Shown here piece by piece: positions 1 through 6,204 of a stretch of 17,727 nucleotides of DNA. The notes beneath the pieces are model-generated. The model had not been told where the DNA came from. It did not search any database and was given only the letters and a program-made list of their open reading frames with translations. Numbering within the stretch: position 1 is the stretch's first letter; each line of letters opens with the position of its first letter. The DNA comes from an uncultured Chitinophagaceae bacterium (GTDB taxonomy: Bacteria; Bacteroidota; Bacteroidia; Chitinophagales; Chitinophagaceae): the NCBI GenBank assembly GCA_937897585.1, contig CALCNY010000080.1, positions 1 to 17,727 of the forward strand, in the 5' to 3' direction. Both the position numbers and the translations under genes were made by a program.

Positions 1-606
1 AGATGCAAGCGGATGTGTACATTTCACTGCGGGTCCTTTATTGGGTGTAGATACCTTTAAGTATCTGATATGTGATGCTACACCGGTTGCATATGGTGGT
101 CCATTCTGCTCTACAGCATCTGTAGTAGTATTAAGATGAAGAATCGTACAATCATTACTTTCAACAATTCTACTGATTTCTGAGATAGAAAAATGTACCC
201 TTTCCATTTCGAGAATAATCAATCCGCCGATTTCATTGGCACCAGAAAAATCACCAATTGTTTTCAATAAATAATCAGAAGTAATCACGCCCATAAATTC
301 GGCAGATTTGTCAATAACAGGAACCACGTTAGTTTCATGTTGATTGCAATATCCGATAGCATTTAAAAAATGGACATCATCCTGAATGTAAATCAGCATG
401 AAATGTTCTTGAATCATTTCAATGGTAACTTTATCGTCATCTACATCCAATAAATCTTCTTCGCTAATCAATCCCATGTATTTTTTATCTGCAACTACAG
501 GAAGGTGTGTTAGCTTGAAATCATTAATCAGCAGTTTTGCTTTGGCAACAGTATCCTGCAGTTTTAATTGAGGTATATTTTGATTGATTAACTGAGATGT
601 GAGCAT
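1..606 (-). CDS. CBS-domain protein, 3' part missing (cut by window edge)
   Basis: This leftward open frame starts at the ATG at 606-604 and runs off the window edge without a stop (202 codons visible). Two CBS-like domains are seen, at about residues 10-60 (with THLPVV and GLISEEDLL) and 75-130 (with NVVPVID and GVIT). They are followed by GANEIGGLIILEMER and an ISEISRIVESND stretch that I associate with Bacteroidota CBS proteins found beside NAD kinase genes. CBS pairs usually bind adenosine nucleotides and act as regulatory modules; the ligand here is unknown. It lies 63 bases downstream of the alpha/beta hydrolase, probably in the same transcript. Residues 1-162 look normal. The last 40 codons (positions 1-120) do not resemble the C-terminus I expect for this family and are richer in GC (about 45% against about 33% in the next 120 bases), so the true gene may be disrupted or mis-joined there. 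Confidence 0.8.
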   Translation of the reverse strand, partial: MLTSQLINQNIPQLKLQDTVAKAKLLINDFKLTHLPVVADKKYMGLISEEDLLDVDDDKVTIEMIQEHFMLIYIQDDVHFLNAIGYCNQHETNVVPVIDKSAEFMGVITSDYLLKTIGDFSGANEIGGLIILEMERVHFSISEISRIVESNDCTILHLNTTTDAVEQNGPPYATGVASHIRYLKVSTPNKGPAVKCTHPLAS

Positions 607-669
607 GATTCAGGTTTAATAGGGTTAAACTAAAAATAAAAAATGAATAACCCTAAAAAGAGTTATGAC

Positions 670-1443
670 TTATACAGTGGCTTTTGCATTGAGTCGCGCC
701 AAAAAACCTCCAAGAATTTCATTAAAAGCTTCCGGTACTTCCATCATTGGGGCATGTCCACATTTGTCGATAAAATGCAATTCACTATTAGGAATTAACT
801 TATGAAATTCTTCCCCTACAAATGGCGGCGTGATGGTATCATTATTACCCCAGATCAAACAAGTTGGTAATTTTATTTGATTTAATTCCTGACCAAGATT
901 ATTTCTAATGGCGCTTTTTGCCAAAGAAATAATTTTAATCACCTTCAACCTGTTATTGGTAATTTCGAAAACTTCATTCACCAGGTCATCTGTTGCTAAA
1001 GCTGGATCATAAAAAGTAAGTGAAGTTTTCTGACGGATATATTCTTTATCGCCTCTTTTAGGATAAGAGTCCCCCATTCCATGTTCAAATAAACCTGAGC
1101 TTCCGGTAAGAATAAGAGATTTGATGCGTTCCGGCTTTTTTAACACATGCACCAACGCCACATGTCCTCCTAACGAATTACCCATCAGGTGAATGTTATT
1201 GTAGTTTCTGTGTTCAATAAACTTATTTAAATATTTTTGCAATCCGCCAACTGAAGTATGCAGTAAGTCAAGATCGAGTAATGGCAAAATTGGCACCACT
1301 ACTTTATGAGTTCTTTTGAAATAATCAATCAAGTCCTTGAAATTACTCAAGGCACCAAACAAGCCATGAAGCATCATTAGTGGTTCGCCCTCACCTTCTT
1401 CAATGAATTTGAATTTACCATCCTCCTTTATTGAGTAATCCAT
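670..1443 (-). CDS. alpha/beta-fold hydrolase
   Basis: A 257-residue cytoplasmic alpha/beta hydrolase with no signal peptide. The oxyanion-hole motif HGLFG is at residues 26-30. The nucleophile elbow GNSLGG puts Ser90 as the nucleophile. Asp202 in WGNNDTITP and His230 in CGHAPMMEVP complete the expected triad, and the spacing fits the fold. Family members act on esters, C-C bonds, epoxides or thioesters, so the substrate cannot be told from sequence. The gene starts 44 bases after the CvpA stop and ends 63 bases before the CBS gene, which fits a run of cotranscribed leftward genes. The ATG start is followed at once by an N-terminal strand and then HGxxG, so no extra N-terminal domain is missing. 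Confidence 0.85.
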   Translation of the reverse strand: MDYSIKEDGKFKFIEEGEGEPLMMLHGLFGALSNFKDLIDYFKRTHKVVVPILPLLDLDLLHTSVGGLQKYLNKFIEHRNYNNIHLMGNSLGGHVALVHVLKKPERIKSLILTGSSGLFEHGMGDSYPKRGDKEYIRQKTSLTFYDPALATDDLVNEVFEITNNRLKVIKIISLAKSAIRNNLGQELNQIKLPTCLIWGNNDTITPPFVGEEFHKLIPNSELHFIDKCGHAPMMEVPEAFNEILGGFLARLNAKATV

Positions 1444-1487
1444 TCTTAAGTAACGATTTAAATAAAAAACTTGTAAATAAAATTACA

Positions 1488-2027
1488 TTAATTCGAATAA
1501 TTTTTAGGCACCTCTTCAAAATACTGTTGCAACTGTGAAAAAATATCCTTGAAAAAAGGAATTATTTTGCCCAGATGGTCCAACAGCCAAGGTCCTAAAG
1601 TTGAAAAATACGGATAAAAAACCGACTCACTCAATTTTTCTTTGCCCACTAGCTTCATCTCTTTTGCATAGAATATCAAAACGCTGTAAAAAACTCCATA
1701 CAAAAGCATAAAAACACAGATGCCCCCAAACTTATTCAACCACCCTAACATCATCACTTCTGTAGTTTTTTCAAATAATTTTCCAGCATAATAAAACACA
1801 ATAATGAACGCTGTAAAAATCAAAACAAAAGAAAGAAAAGGAAGCCATACCGCATTCGTATGAAAATGTTCAGTCATGTAATTCGATACCACGACTGATA
1901 ATTTTGTTGCTGCTGCCAATCCCACAAAAAATGCAATGAACGAAAACAAAGATTGTATGAATCCTTTGCTCATGCCTTTGTATACGGCAAAAGACATCAA
2001 TACAACAAAAATGATATCAATGATCAT
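1488..2027 (-). CDS. CvpA family inner-membrane protein
   Basis: A 179-residue protein with four hydrophobic segments at about residues 2-16, 23-41, 60-81 and 100-121. It has the short basic loop YKGMSKGFIQSLFSF between the first two, which is typical of the CvpA/colicin V production family. CvpA proteins are inner-membrane proteins; in proteobacteria they are linked to colicin V export and envelope homeostasis, and the molecular role is unsettled. The C-terminal tail from about residue 122 is polar and probably soluble. It lies 23 bases after the YqeY-like gene and 44 bases before the hydrolase, consistent with one leftward operon. Confidence 0.82.
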   Translation of the reverse strand: MIIDIIFVVLMSFAVYKGMSKGFIQSLFSFIAFFVGLAAATKLSVVVSNYMTEHFHTNAVWLPFLSFVLIFTAFIIVFYYAGKLFEKTTEVMMLGWLNKFGGICVFMLLYGVFYSVLIFYAKEMKLVGKEKLSESVFYPYFSTLGPWLLDHLGKIIPFFKDIFSQLQQYFEEVPKNYSN

Positions 2028-2050
2028 TCGCTTATTTTGGTGATATTAAA

Positions 2051-2500
2051 TTAAGCCAACATTTCTTTCACGATGGCACTGATGGTTTTTCCATCAGCTA
2101 ATCCGGCAAGTTGTTTTGAAGCCACGCCCATTACTTTTCCCATATCAGCAGCTGAAGATGCACCAGTTTCGGCAATAATATTTTTTACGGCTTCTTTGAT
2201 TTCTGCTTCAGTAAGTTGTTTAGGAAGGAATTTTTCAATCACCGCCATTTCTTCTCTTTCCTTTTCAGCCAAATCCTCACGACCTTGCTTTTCAAAGATG
2301 TCGAGTGAATCTTTACGTTGCTTCATCATCTTTTGTAAAAATTTCTGTTCGGTAGCTTCGTCAATTTCCCCGTTGGCACCGGGTTCGGTTTTGGCTTTAA
2401 TGATTTCTGCTTTGATAGCTCTTAACGCTCTTAAAACCGCTTCGTTTTTAGATTTCATGGCGTCTTTCATTTCCGCCATTATTTTTACTTCGAGTGACAT
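2051..2500 (-). CDS. GatB/YqeY domain protein
   Basis: A 149-residue protein covering a whole stand-alone YqeY fold. The N-terminal helices (MSLEVKIMAEMKDAMKSK, then ALRAIKAEI) lead to the conserved E-x-F-LPKQLTEAEI region (about residues 89-100) and the C-terminal small helical domain with AADMGKVMGV and LADGKTISAIV. The C-terminal domain resembles the tRNA-binding tail of GatB, so a role in tRNA or amidotransferase biology has been proposed for the family but is not established. It sits 40 bases after gldC and 23 bases before the cvpA-like gene. The antisense open frame over it (2073-2810, plus strand) has no recognisable domain and was discarded. Confidence 0.88.
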   Translation of the reverse strand: MSLEVKIMAEMKDAMKSKNEAVLRALRAIKAEIIKAKTEPGANGEIDEATEQKFLQKMMKQRKDSLDIFEKQGREDLAEKEREEMAVIEKFLPKQLTEAEIKEAVKNIIAETGASSAADMGKVMGVASKQLAGLADGKTISAIVKEMLA

Positions 2501-2540
2501 AGTTTGTAATTTAAAATATAGATTTAAAAATAGTAAAAAA

Positions 2541-2885
2541 TTAGCCCTGTTCTTTCATCATATCATCTCTGAACTTCTGATAAAAATCTTTGGCAAAAGT
2601 TTTCATTTCTTCAGAAAGTATATTGTTTTTTGTGGCTCTGTTGAAAGTATCAGCCATGGTCATCAACATCTGGTAATAAAAATCACCCATTTCATCTACC
2701 ATCATGTCTTTGGTCCACAAATCAATACGAAGAGCAGATTTATCTGCACTGTCCCAAAATGCCAGACACATCGCTTTAGATTTTTGCGCCATTTCTGCAG
2801 TGCTGTCTGAAGCCTGCCAATTGATTTGTTCAGGAATTTTATTGGGGTCAAGAATGACATCAATAGTTATCGTTGATTTTTGCAT
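2541..2885 (-). CDS. gldC: gliding motility protein GldC
   Basis: A 114-residue protein with the GldC signature: an N-terminal strand (STITIDVILDPNKIPEQINW), AMCLAFWDSADKSALRIDLWTKDMMVDEM, and a C-terminal helix with MADTFNRAT. GldC belongs to the gliding-motility gene set of Bacteroidota; it is soluble and accessory, and the core GldKLMN machinery is not in this window. The open frame could begin at a TTG at 2903, but that TTG is the end of a TAnnTTTG promoter box (2901-2908). The ATG at 2885-2883, giving MQKSTITIDV, matches the usual GldC N-terminus and is chosen. It heads a leftward run with the YqeY-like, CvpA-like, hydrolase and CBS genes. Gliding itself is inferred only from this marker. 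Confidence 0.87.
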   Translation of the reverse strand: MQKSTITIDVILDPNKIPEQINWQASDSTAEMAQKSKAMCLAFWDSADKSALRIDLWTKDMMVDEMGDFYYQMLMTMADTFNRATKNNILSEEMKTFAKDFYQKFRDDMMKEQG

Positions 2886-2900
2886 ATTCACAATTTTTGG

Positions 2901-2908
2901 CAAAGGTA
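2901..2908 (-). promoter_or_regulatory. predicted -7 promoter box of gldC
   Basis: The minus strand reads TACCTTTG, a full match to the Bacteroidota -7 consensus TAnnTTTG, 15 bases upstream of the chosen ATG. A clear TTG at the -33 position is lacking; TTTC is nearest. It rules out the TTG start at 2903. Confidence 0.5.
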
Positions 2909-2930
2909 ATAGGTTTGAAGGGTTATTGTG

Positions 2931-3008
2931 AAAGTCAAAAAGTAAAAGTAAAAATTCAAAATTGATTGCCTGATTTTTTTACTTTTTACTTTTAAATTTT
3001 GAATTTTT
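2931..3008. repeat. A/T-rich heptamer-phased inverted repeat between gldC and the glycosyltransferase
   Basis: The left arm (2931-2964) reads as near-heptamers of the type aaaagta and aaaattc. The right arm (2973-3008) is the same set in inverted orientation. Two complementarities are seen. aaaaattcaaaatt (2950-2963) and aattttgaattttt (2995-3008) form an exact 14-bp inverted repeat. The aaaagta runs just left of the first can pair with the ttactttttactttt run just left of the second. The order makes the two pairings mutually exclusive or knotted. It directly follows the glycosyltransferase stop, so it may act as its 3' end. Confidence 0.6.
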
Positions 3009-4069
3009 CATTCAACAATCGAACTGAGAAATCTTGTAGTAAAATCTTTCAAATCTGTTTGCATAATTTTCTGATAAGCGGCATTTGTAATTTCATTTTT
3101 AAGCGCTTCATCTTTATACAATAAAATCATTTTCTGCGACAATTGTTTTTCATCTGTTTTTGCATATAAAACGGAATCATGGAATTCGGCTTTATAATAT
3201 TCGGAATCATGAACAATCATCGGAATTTGCATTTGCATACAATCGTTCATTTTAAAATCTGTTTTTTGTTGTTCTGAAATAAAAATACAACCGTAAGCCG
3301 CAGCACAGGCGACATCTTTTTTGTCAGCAGAAATCAACTTTACATCAGCTTTGTATTTGTAAGTTTCTAACTGTTGAGTTAATGAAATGATTTTTTTATC
3401 ATTTGCCACAATCAACAAATTCATGCTCGACTGCTGCCATTTCTTAAAAAATGAAAACGCTTTTAAGGTGATAATGATTTTATGTTCTTCTATATCTTCT
3501 GCCATCAAAAGAAAATATTCCTTTCCATCGCTTAGCACTGCTTTTACTTCTTCTTTTTGTGTGAAATTTAAAGATGAAATTTGTTCGTTGGGCAATAAAG
3601 GAATGGATATAATTTTCGATTCCACTTCAGGAAATTTTTCTACCAATAATTGCTTTATATACTCATTAGAAACAATGATTCGGTAAGCAGCTTTTAAGTA
3701 TTGGTGTCGATTTGATTTTCTTACAAAATCGTCATTTGAAATGTGAATGATTTGTCTGGAATGGTGTTTCAAATTGCAATAATGTGAATTGCTGACAAAT
3801 ACATCAATTTTATTTTTCTTAAGAAAACTATTCAATGAAAATTGGTACCAGATACCTGCTGATATGCTATTGCTAATAATTGGTGTTAACGAAACATGTT
3901 TTGTGGTGCTATCATTCAAAAGACAAGAATCGTTTTTTTTGTCGCTTAGGAAAGTGAGGCTGGATGCTGGATGCTGGGTGCTGGATGCTGGATTAAACAG
4001 CCTATAATTAATATCACGGGCAATATCTTGATCAGATAAGTTGGAATTGATTTGGACCGCAATGTTCAT
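3008..4069 (-). CDS. GT-B type glycosyltransferase (GT4-like), possibly phase variable
   Basis: A 353-residue protein. The N-terminus MNIAVQINSN is a typical first strand of a GT-B fold, and the C-terminal half (about residues 180-350) has the Rossmann-like layout of family 4 transferases, including MNDCMQMQIPMIVHDSEYYKAEF followed by a long terminal helix. The classic E-x7-E pair is not clear, so the enzyme is divergent and donor and acceptor are unknown. It starts 7 bases after the CorC-like stop, so the two are cotranscribed. Residues 26-37 (NPASSTQHPASS) are encoded by five heptamer units at 3959-3993, and an A8 tract on the coding strand (3933-3940) follows. Loss of one heptamer would bring in a TAA at 3946-3948, and gain of one a TGA at 3912-3914. 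The family call is moderately sure. Confidence 0.7.
   Translation of the reverse strand: MNIAVQINSNLSDQDIARDINYRLFNPASSTQHPASSLTFLSDKKNDSCLLNDSTTKHVSLTPIISNSISAGIWYQFSLNSFLKKNKIDVFVSNSHYCNLKHHSRQIIHISNDDFVRKSNRHQYLKAAYRIIVSNEYIKQLLVEKFPEVESKIISIPLLPNEQISSLNFTQKEEVKAVLSDGKEYFLLMAEDIEEHKIIITLKAFSFFKKWQQSSMNLLIVANDKKIISLTQQLETYKYKADVKLISADKKDVACAAAYGCIFISEQQKTDFKMNDCMQMQIPMIVHDSEYYKAEFHDSVLYAKTDEKQLSQKMILLYKDEALKNEITNAAYQKIMQTDLKDFTTRFLSSIVE
3959..3993. repeat. heptamer array (gctggat)x5 inside the glycosyltransferase gene
   Basis: Five contiguous units of gctggat on the plus strand, with the third unit gctgggt; 35 bases, one mismatch. It lies 76-110 bases into the coding sequence. Neither the array nor its unit is a multiple of three. 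The same CTGGAT-type heptamer recurs in the gaps at 6134-6161 and 12205-12282. Confidence 0.85.
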
Positions 4070-4076
4070 AGAGATA

Positions 4077-5372
4077 TTATTTGAGCACTTTTACTTTTAC
4101 CGTTTCAATTCTGGTGTCGCTCACATTAAGAATGTCGAATTCGAAATTGCCGATGATGATTCTTTCTTTTTGTTTGGGAATAGACTGATGGTTTTGAATG
4201 ATATAGCCTGAAAGTGTCTCGGCATCTTCATTGCCTTCAAAGTTGAGGTGGTATTTTTGGGTGATGTTGTCGAGTTCGAGTCTACCACTGAAAATGTATT
4301 CGTTTTGAGCGATTTGTTTGTCTACAAAAGATTCCGGAACATCATATTCATCTTCAATCTCTCCGAATAGCTCTTCCAGCAAATCTTCCATGGTTACAAT
4401 ACCTGCGGTGCCACCAAATTCATCAACAACCCAGGCAATGCTTTTTCTTTCCTTGCTGAATTTATTGATTAAATCCGATGCACTCATGGTTTCAGGAACA
4501 GCCGGAATAGGATGAATGATTTCCTGTAATGAAGAAGGATTTTTAAATAAATCGAGATGATGTACGTAACCCGTTATGTTGTCGATGTTTTGTTCGTACA
4601 CCAAAATTTTACTGAGCTTGGTTTCTATAAACTTATTTCTTACGACTTCAATGCTTGTTTTGGATTCCACACCTTCAATTTCTTTTCTTGGAATTAAACA
4701 TTCACGCAATTTTACTTCACTTAATGATAATGCATTTTCGAAAAGCTCTTTGTTGATTTGGGTATTTTCTTCGTCGTCGCTACTATGTTTGGTTTGTTGT
4801 AAAAATTGTTCCAAATCAATTTTACTGAAGGCTTCTTTTTTATTGCTGATTTTTACATTGAAAATATACCTAAGCAACCATTCCGACATATTCACAAATG
4901 CAGTTGAAAGCGAAGAAAAAAGCCAGTAAAAAAAACGAGTTACTGTGCTAATAATATCTGAGTTTAAAATGGCATTACTTTTAGCCCTGAAAAATGCTTT
5001 GCAAATAAATTGAGTAAACAAAATAATAGTAGTAGAAAGAAAGGTTTCCACTAATAATTTTACATAATCGATATAATCAGGATGGACTACACCATGCATC
5101 ATTTTCTTAATCCATTCCCATACGGGGAACAACATATCGCCAATCAACAAGCCATAAATGACGAGTAAAAAATTAATACCGACGAGAATGGTGCCTATGA
5201 ATTTTGTGGGTTTGTCTGAAAATTCACCCCAGGTTTTTCCGCTTGGCGTTCCTTGTTTTTTTGAAAGTTCAATGGAAAGTTTGTTTGCAGAGATAAATGC
5301 AATTTCAATCCCCGATAAAAAACCAATAAAGATTAAAGAAATAAAAATGGCGAGTAAAGCAATCCAATCCAT
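4077..5372 (-). CDS. CNNM-CBS-CorC membrane protein (HlyC/CorC family, GldE-like)
   Basis: A 431-residue protein with the full family architecture. An N-terminal DUF21/CNNM membrane domain holds hydrophobic segments at about residues 3-25, 58-80, 108-125 and 143-160. A CBS pair covers about 222-340; the second CBS ends in the hallmark VVDEFGGTAGIVTMEDLLEEL. A CorC_HlyC domain (about 352-430) holds the usual NEYIFSGRLELDNI and ETLSGYI. CNNM/CorC proteins are linked to divalent cation (Mg2+) transport or tolerance, and the Bacteroidota paralogue GldE is needed for gliding. Family membership is clear, but GldE versus a general CorC cannot be settled: the usual gldE partner gldD is not adjacent, though gldC is two genes downstream. 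It leads a two-gene transcript with the glycosyltransferase. Confidence 0.88.
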   Translation of the reverse strand: MDWIALLAIFISLIFIGFLSGIEIAFISANKLSIELSKKQGTPSGKTWGEFSDKPTKFIGTILVGINFLLVIYGLLIGDMLFPVWEWIKKMMHGVVHPDYIDYVKLLVETFLSTTIILFTQFICKAFFRAKSNAILNSDIISTVTRFFYWLFSSLSTAFVNMSEWLLRYIFNVKISNKKEAFSKIDLEQFLQQTKHSSDDEENTQINKELFENALSLSEVKLRECLIPRKEIEGVESKTSIEVVRNKFIETKLSKILVYEQNIDNITGYVHHLDLFKNPSSLQEIIHPIPAVPETMSASDLINKFSKERKSIAWVVDEFGGTAGIVTMEDLLEELFGEIEDEYDVPESFVDKQIAQNEYIFSGRLELDNITQKYHLNFEGNEDAETLSGYIIQNHQSIPKQKERIIIGNFEFDILNVSDTRIETVKVKVLK

Positions 5373-5395
5373 AACTTAAAATTAGTGATTTCCTA

Positions 5396-5403
5396 CAAAC
5401 TTA
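5396..5403 (-). promoter_or_regulatory. predicted -7 promoter box of the CorC/GldE-like gene
   Basis: The minus strand reads TAAGTTTG (TAnnTTTG), 23 bases upstream of the ATG at 5372, in the 43-base gap after gmk. The -33 element is weak (TTC, about 19 bases further upstream). Confidence 0.45.
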
Positions 5404-5415
5404 TAATAGACGATC

Positions 5416-5991
5416 TTAGGAATTTATAAAATCACCTACTATTTCTACCGCCTGTTTGCAAGCATTATCAAGATTATCATTGATTATTATCTTATCAAAA
5501 TGATCTTTAAATCCGATTTCATAAGAAGCTTTATTGACCCTTGCGGCCAGCGATTCATCTGTTTCTGTACCTCGTGATAAAAGTCTCCTTTTTAATTCAT
5601 CAACGGAAGGAGGTTCTACAAAAATGCTCAATGTATTTTCAGGATATTGCTGTTGTACATGCAAAGCGCCTTTCACGTCGATATCCAAAACAGGCACTTT
5701 ACCCAATCCCCAGATTCTTTTCAGTTCAGATTTCAGCGTGCCGTAATATTTTCCTTCGTACACCATTTCCCATTCTGCAAATTCTTTCAATTGAATTTTT
5801 TTCTTGAATTCCTCCATTGAAATGAAATAATAATCAACGCCATCTTTTTCATTTTCGCGAGCATTTCTGGTAGCTGCAGAAACTGAAAATGAAAGCACAG
5901 AAAATGTCTTCATCAGAAAATGTGTGATGGAAGTTTTACCTGCTCCAGATGGTGCGGTGATGATTAGTATTTTTTGATGTGAATGGGACAT
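5416..5991 (-). CDS. gmk: guanylate kinase
   Basis: A 191-residue guanylate kinase that phosphorylates GMP to GDP with ATP in the cytoplasm. The P-loop APSGAGKTS is at residues 13-21. The GMP-binding segment SVSAATRNARENEKDGVDYYF (about 36-56) matches the family pattern S-x-S-x-TTR-x-x-R, with ATR in place of TTR. VLDIDVKGA (about 100-108) and the lid region LKRRLLSRGTETDE follow. The open frame continues upstream to 6108, but that extension (residues rich in NLLNK and PNPKPQ) is translated repeat sequence. The ATG at 5991-5989, giving MSHSHQKILIITAPSGAGKT, gives the normal family length and is chosen. The 5' leader is the repeat-built gap of 213 bases that separates it from murA. Confidence 0.92.
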   Translation of the reverse strand: MSHSHQKILIITAPSGAGKTSITHFLMKTFSVLSFSVSAATRNARENEKDGVDYYFISMEEFKKKIQLKEFAEWEMVYEGKYYGTLKSELKRIWGLGKVPVLDIDVKGALHVQQQYPENTLSIFVEPPSVDELKRRLLSRGTETDESLAARVNKASYEIGFKDHFDKIIINDNLDNACKQAVEIVGDFINS

Positions 5992-5999
5992 GCTTTTTG

Positions 6000-6031
6000 T
6001 TTGGGGTTTGGGGTTTGGCGTTTGGTGTTTG
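6000..6031. repeat. heptamer array tttgggg-type in the gmk leader
   Basis: Plus strand units are tttgggg, tttgggg, tttggcg, tttggtg and a partial tttg, in strict 7-base phase, ending 8 bases upstream of the gmk start codon. Only two units have a GGGG run, so a quadruplex is not expected. No inverted partner is seen nearby. Confidence 0.75.
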
Positions 6032-6036
6032 TTTTT

Positions 6037-6131
6037 GTTCAAAAGGTTCAATTTGTTCAATAGGTTCAAAACGTTACTGCTGAATGGGATGAAACCTTTT
6101 GAACTCATTAAACATCCCGAACTTTTTGAAC
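6037..6131. repeat. nonamer-phased inverted repeat (4 x 9, loop 23, 4 x 9)
   Basis: The left arm 6037-6072 is four nonamers gttcaaaag, gttcaattt, gttcaatag and gttcaaaac. The right arm 6096-6131 is four nonamers ending in gaac, aaac, gaac and gaac, that is, the inverse of the left type. Each arm is 36 bases and the loop is 23. By eye 27 of 36 positions are complementary, with the first and last units best (8 of 9 each). The constant GTTC core of each unit is kept while the other bases vary. Confidence 0.8.
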
Positions 6132-6133
6132 CT

Positions 6134-6200
6134 ATCCGTTATCCAGAATCTAGCGTCTAGCTTATCCAGCTCTATCCAGCTCTATCCAACTCTATCCACC
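6134..6200. repeat. heptamer then decamer array next to the murA 3' end
   Basis: The plus strand reads four heptamers atccgtt, atccaga, atctagc and gtctagc (6134-6161). Four decamers follow: cttatccagc, tctatccagc, tctatccaac and tctatccacc (6161-6200). They end 4 bases from the murA stop codon, so they form its 3' untranslated region. The shared ATCC/CTGGAT core links them to the arrays at 3959 and 12205. Confidence 0.75.
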
Positions 6201-6204
6201 CTTT

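Noticed and set aside
624..656. AGGGTTA and TAACCCT 7-bp inverted repeat in the hydrolase-CBS gap, considered as a terminator.
   Set aside because: The loop is about 19 bases of A/T, and no T run follows on either strand.
2073..2810. A 245-codon plus-strand open frame over the YqeY-like and gldC genes.
   Set aside because: It is antisense to two well-supported genes, is Ser/Phe rich in the manner of a reverse-strand shadow, and has no recognisable domain.
6000..6031. TTTGGGG repeats resembling ciliate telomere units or a quadruplex.
   Set aside because: Only two units have four G; the rest are GGCG or GGTG, so four G runs are not available. It is better seen as one of the phased heptamer arrays.
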